64,000 nucleotides of DNA. Source: Augochlora pura (Eukaryota > Arthropoda > Insecta > Hymenoptera > Halictidae). Location: contig NC_135777.1 of assembly GCF_028453695.1 (NCBI RefSeq), forward strand, positions 620,001 through 684,000, read 5' to 3'. Below are positions 62,353 through 64,000 of this stretch, piece after piece; the stretch's first letter is position 1, and each line of letters starts with the position of its first letter. The position numbers and the translations under genes were made by a program. The notes under the pieces are model-generated. The model was given only the letters and a program-made list of their open reading frames with translations, was not told the origin of the DNA and made no database searches.

Positions 62353-62721
62353 GTCGAATAATTTGGAATATCTATAGAATTTGATAATTAGAAACGGCAG
62401 CGTGGTTGCATCGTATCGACACACCGCTGGGAAGACGGGAAGCGCAGCGGGGTCAGAAAAAAAGATCCAACAGCAGCGATAGATTTTGTTCTTAGCCCGA
62501 GATTATCCCGTTTTACAGGAAAATCCTATCGCGAAAGATTCATTGAGGCAATACTCACACCTGTGTTCCGGCAAGCTTCCCCGCAATCGCAATTGGCGTG
62601 GGAGGATTTACGATCTTACACCCCCGCCCCCCAAGTCAGATTAGGCCGCCGCGGTGTGTAGCCGGGTTCTCAAGGAGCTGCTTCGCATAGGAGCTTTCAA
62701 AGCGGTTGCCTTTAAAATGCC
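62353..62721. other. Non-coding, balanced
   Basis: Unique sequence with no recognised feature. Confidence 0.65.
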
Positions 62722-62810
62722 TTCTTCTATTCGAGAAGAGAAGGGAAGAGAAGGGAAGGGAGAAGGGTGAAGGGAAGCGAAGGGCAGAGAAAAGAGGAGA
62801 AGGGAAAGCG
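62722..62810 (+). repeat. Purine tract of GAAGGGAA-like units
   Basis: The plus strand is nearly all A and G, with irregular GAGAAGGGAA units. Homopurine tract, no coding potential. Confidence 0.85.
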
Positions 62811-64000
62811 AGCTCGATAAAGCGGTTCTAAAAGACGCCTGGCACGGGCACCGAGAAACCGCGCGCACAACAGAAGGAAGTTATAGTTTTACCCCCAACC
62901 GATTTCGAACGAGCAAAAGGAATCGCGCCGCCCGCTTTTATTCTCATGTTATGATTGTATTTCGACGCACACTATACCGCAATATTACTTTGTCAATTTC
63001 CTCTTTACCGATTCCTCCGCTCCTTCTTCTTCTTTTTTTTTTCGCGAATTGAAAAAGGTTTCGAGAGGGTCGTCGAGGGTTCGGTTTAACAGCCCGCGCG
63101 GATTCGAGCGATGAGTTTTACTGTTTACCGTGTTTGTGTTTGCCCGGCTATCTTGACTCTTTCAAAGTATACCCTCGCAAAGGGTTTCTCTCGATATTCC
63201 GTGGAACTCGCGTCGCTGAAAGAGTTCGACCGAACGGCGGCGCGGACGCTCGAGATTTCAGTGGACAAGGTATTAAGAATAATCCCACCGGAAACTTTGA
63301 ACGCATTTTCCTGGAACTACTTTTACGAAACGCCTGCGCGTGACCTCTTGGAAAATGTCTCGTCGGGTTTTTGGACATTTTTCAACGCATCTATGCTGCA
63401 ACTGTTATTCTGTAAAAGCTTTAGAAGCGACGGTTTTTAAGTATGATTTTTAATCTGTATTATATTCAATTGATTAATGATCGATTCACGGGTTCGTAAT
63501 CATATATTATTTAAATAAATAACCTGTGTTTCAAACATGCTCTCCACCCTTCGCAATTAAGAAATTATAATTAACATTAGTTTTCTTAAAATAAACTTTA
63601 GTTTTGAATTACATATCAAAAGATTAATGTTTTAGATTGAAAGGAATCGATTATTTATTTTTATTATCTAACACCAAAATCGAGGCGGTACTTTCGCGGT
63701 AGACGAATTCGTACAATTATATTCGTGGAAAATTTCGCGGAATTTACCGAAGTGCATAAAACATGATTTAATCACCGGGTGTCGTGTGAGAAACGTTCTC
63801 CGGGGCAGTTCCCAAGACGCAGTAAACGCCGCAATAATTTGTATCCGCACAATCGCGAGAGGCAGGGATTCGAGAGAAAAGTGTTCGCGCAATAAAGTTG
63901 TTACGAGTCGGGCTCGACCGGTAATTTCCGGAGAGTTACTACGCGCGCGGGCGCGCGGCGGGGAGGGTGGTGAGGGTGGTGGTAAGGTTTAAAACGAGAG
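62811..64000. other. Non-coding, mixed to window end
   Basis: CpG-containing to about 63440, AT-rich at 63440-63660, then mixed, ending in CG- and GGT-rich sequence (63940-63985). A 109-codon plus-strand frame (63111-63440) starts at a true ATG but has no domain I recognise and no visible splice context. Confidence 0.65.

Noticed and set aside
1..64000. CRISPR arrays, operons, prophage or other prokaryotic systems
   Set aside because: No direct-repeat/spacer array, no runs of adjacent ATG-started frames with ribosome binding sites, and a eukaryotic repeat and CpG landscape throughout.
1..64000. Known conserved insect microRNAs, 5S rRNA and U snRNAs
   Set aside because: I looked by eye for the commonest mature sequences (let-7, miR-1, miR-9, bantam, miR-184, miR-276 and others) and for 5S and U6 cores on the plus strand and saw none. 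A computed search on both strands would be needed to be certain.

Overview
This window is almost entirely non-coding DNA from an animal nuclear genome. It most resembles a hymenopteran insect (bee, ant or wasp). That is an inference from style, not from an identified gene: CpG is abundant and not depleted, GC-rich blocks alternate sharply with AT-rich valleys, (GA/CT)n microsatellites are frequent, and there are short TTAA-bounded repeats with ends such as TTAACCCCTTGCAC and TTAACCCTTTG. I found no recognisable protein-coding gene, tRNA, rRNA or spliceosomal RNA. Nearly all longer open frames are low-complexity or GC-driven, are often open on both strands, and several of the longest begin at GTG or TTG, which a nuclear gene would not normally use.

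Layout: 1-9.1 kb alternates GC-rich and AT-rich sequence and ends in a roughly 420 bp pyrimidine tract (8700-9125). From 9.1 to 18 kb it is mostly AT-rich, with a three-unit 21 bp tandem repeat. From 18 to 27 kb there are a 24-base G run, two copies of a TTAA-bounded miniature element (19181-19332 and 26306-26497), and a second dispersed family next to the first copy. From 27 to 40 kb there are more microsatellites, a 32-base C run, purine tracts and decayed TTAA-type ends. A GC-rich, repeat-laden island at 40.8-43.4 kb holds a perfect CRE site (TGACGTCA) and looks like a promoter or long 5' UTR region. Just downstream lie a TATA-box/initiator arrangement (43961-43993) and a consensus splice donor (44270). 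At 49.6 kb there is a good branch point and acceptor followed by an ATG; this is the only place I would propose a real first coding exon, and only tentatively. The rest, 50-64 kb, is mixed non-coding DNA.

The most interesting object is a 98-nt imperfect hairpin at 58226-58323. It has about 36 base pairs and a 14-nt loop, and its imperfections include four G-U wobbles if read as plus-strand RNA. It has the geometry of a microRNA precursor, but I do not recognise it as a known family. A plausible reading of the window is the upstream region and large 5' intron of a plus-strand gene whose coding exons lie beyond the right edge. No unusual multi-gene system is visible.
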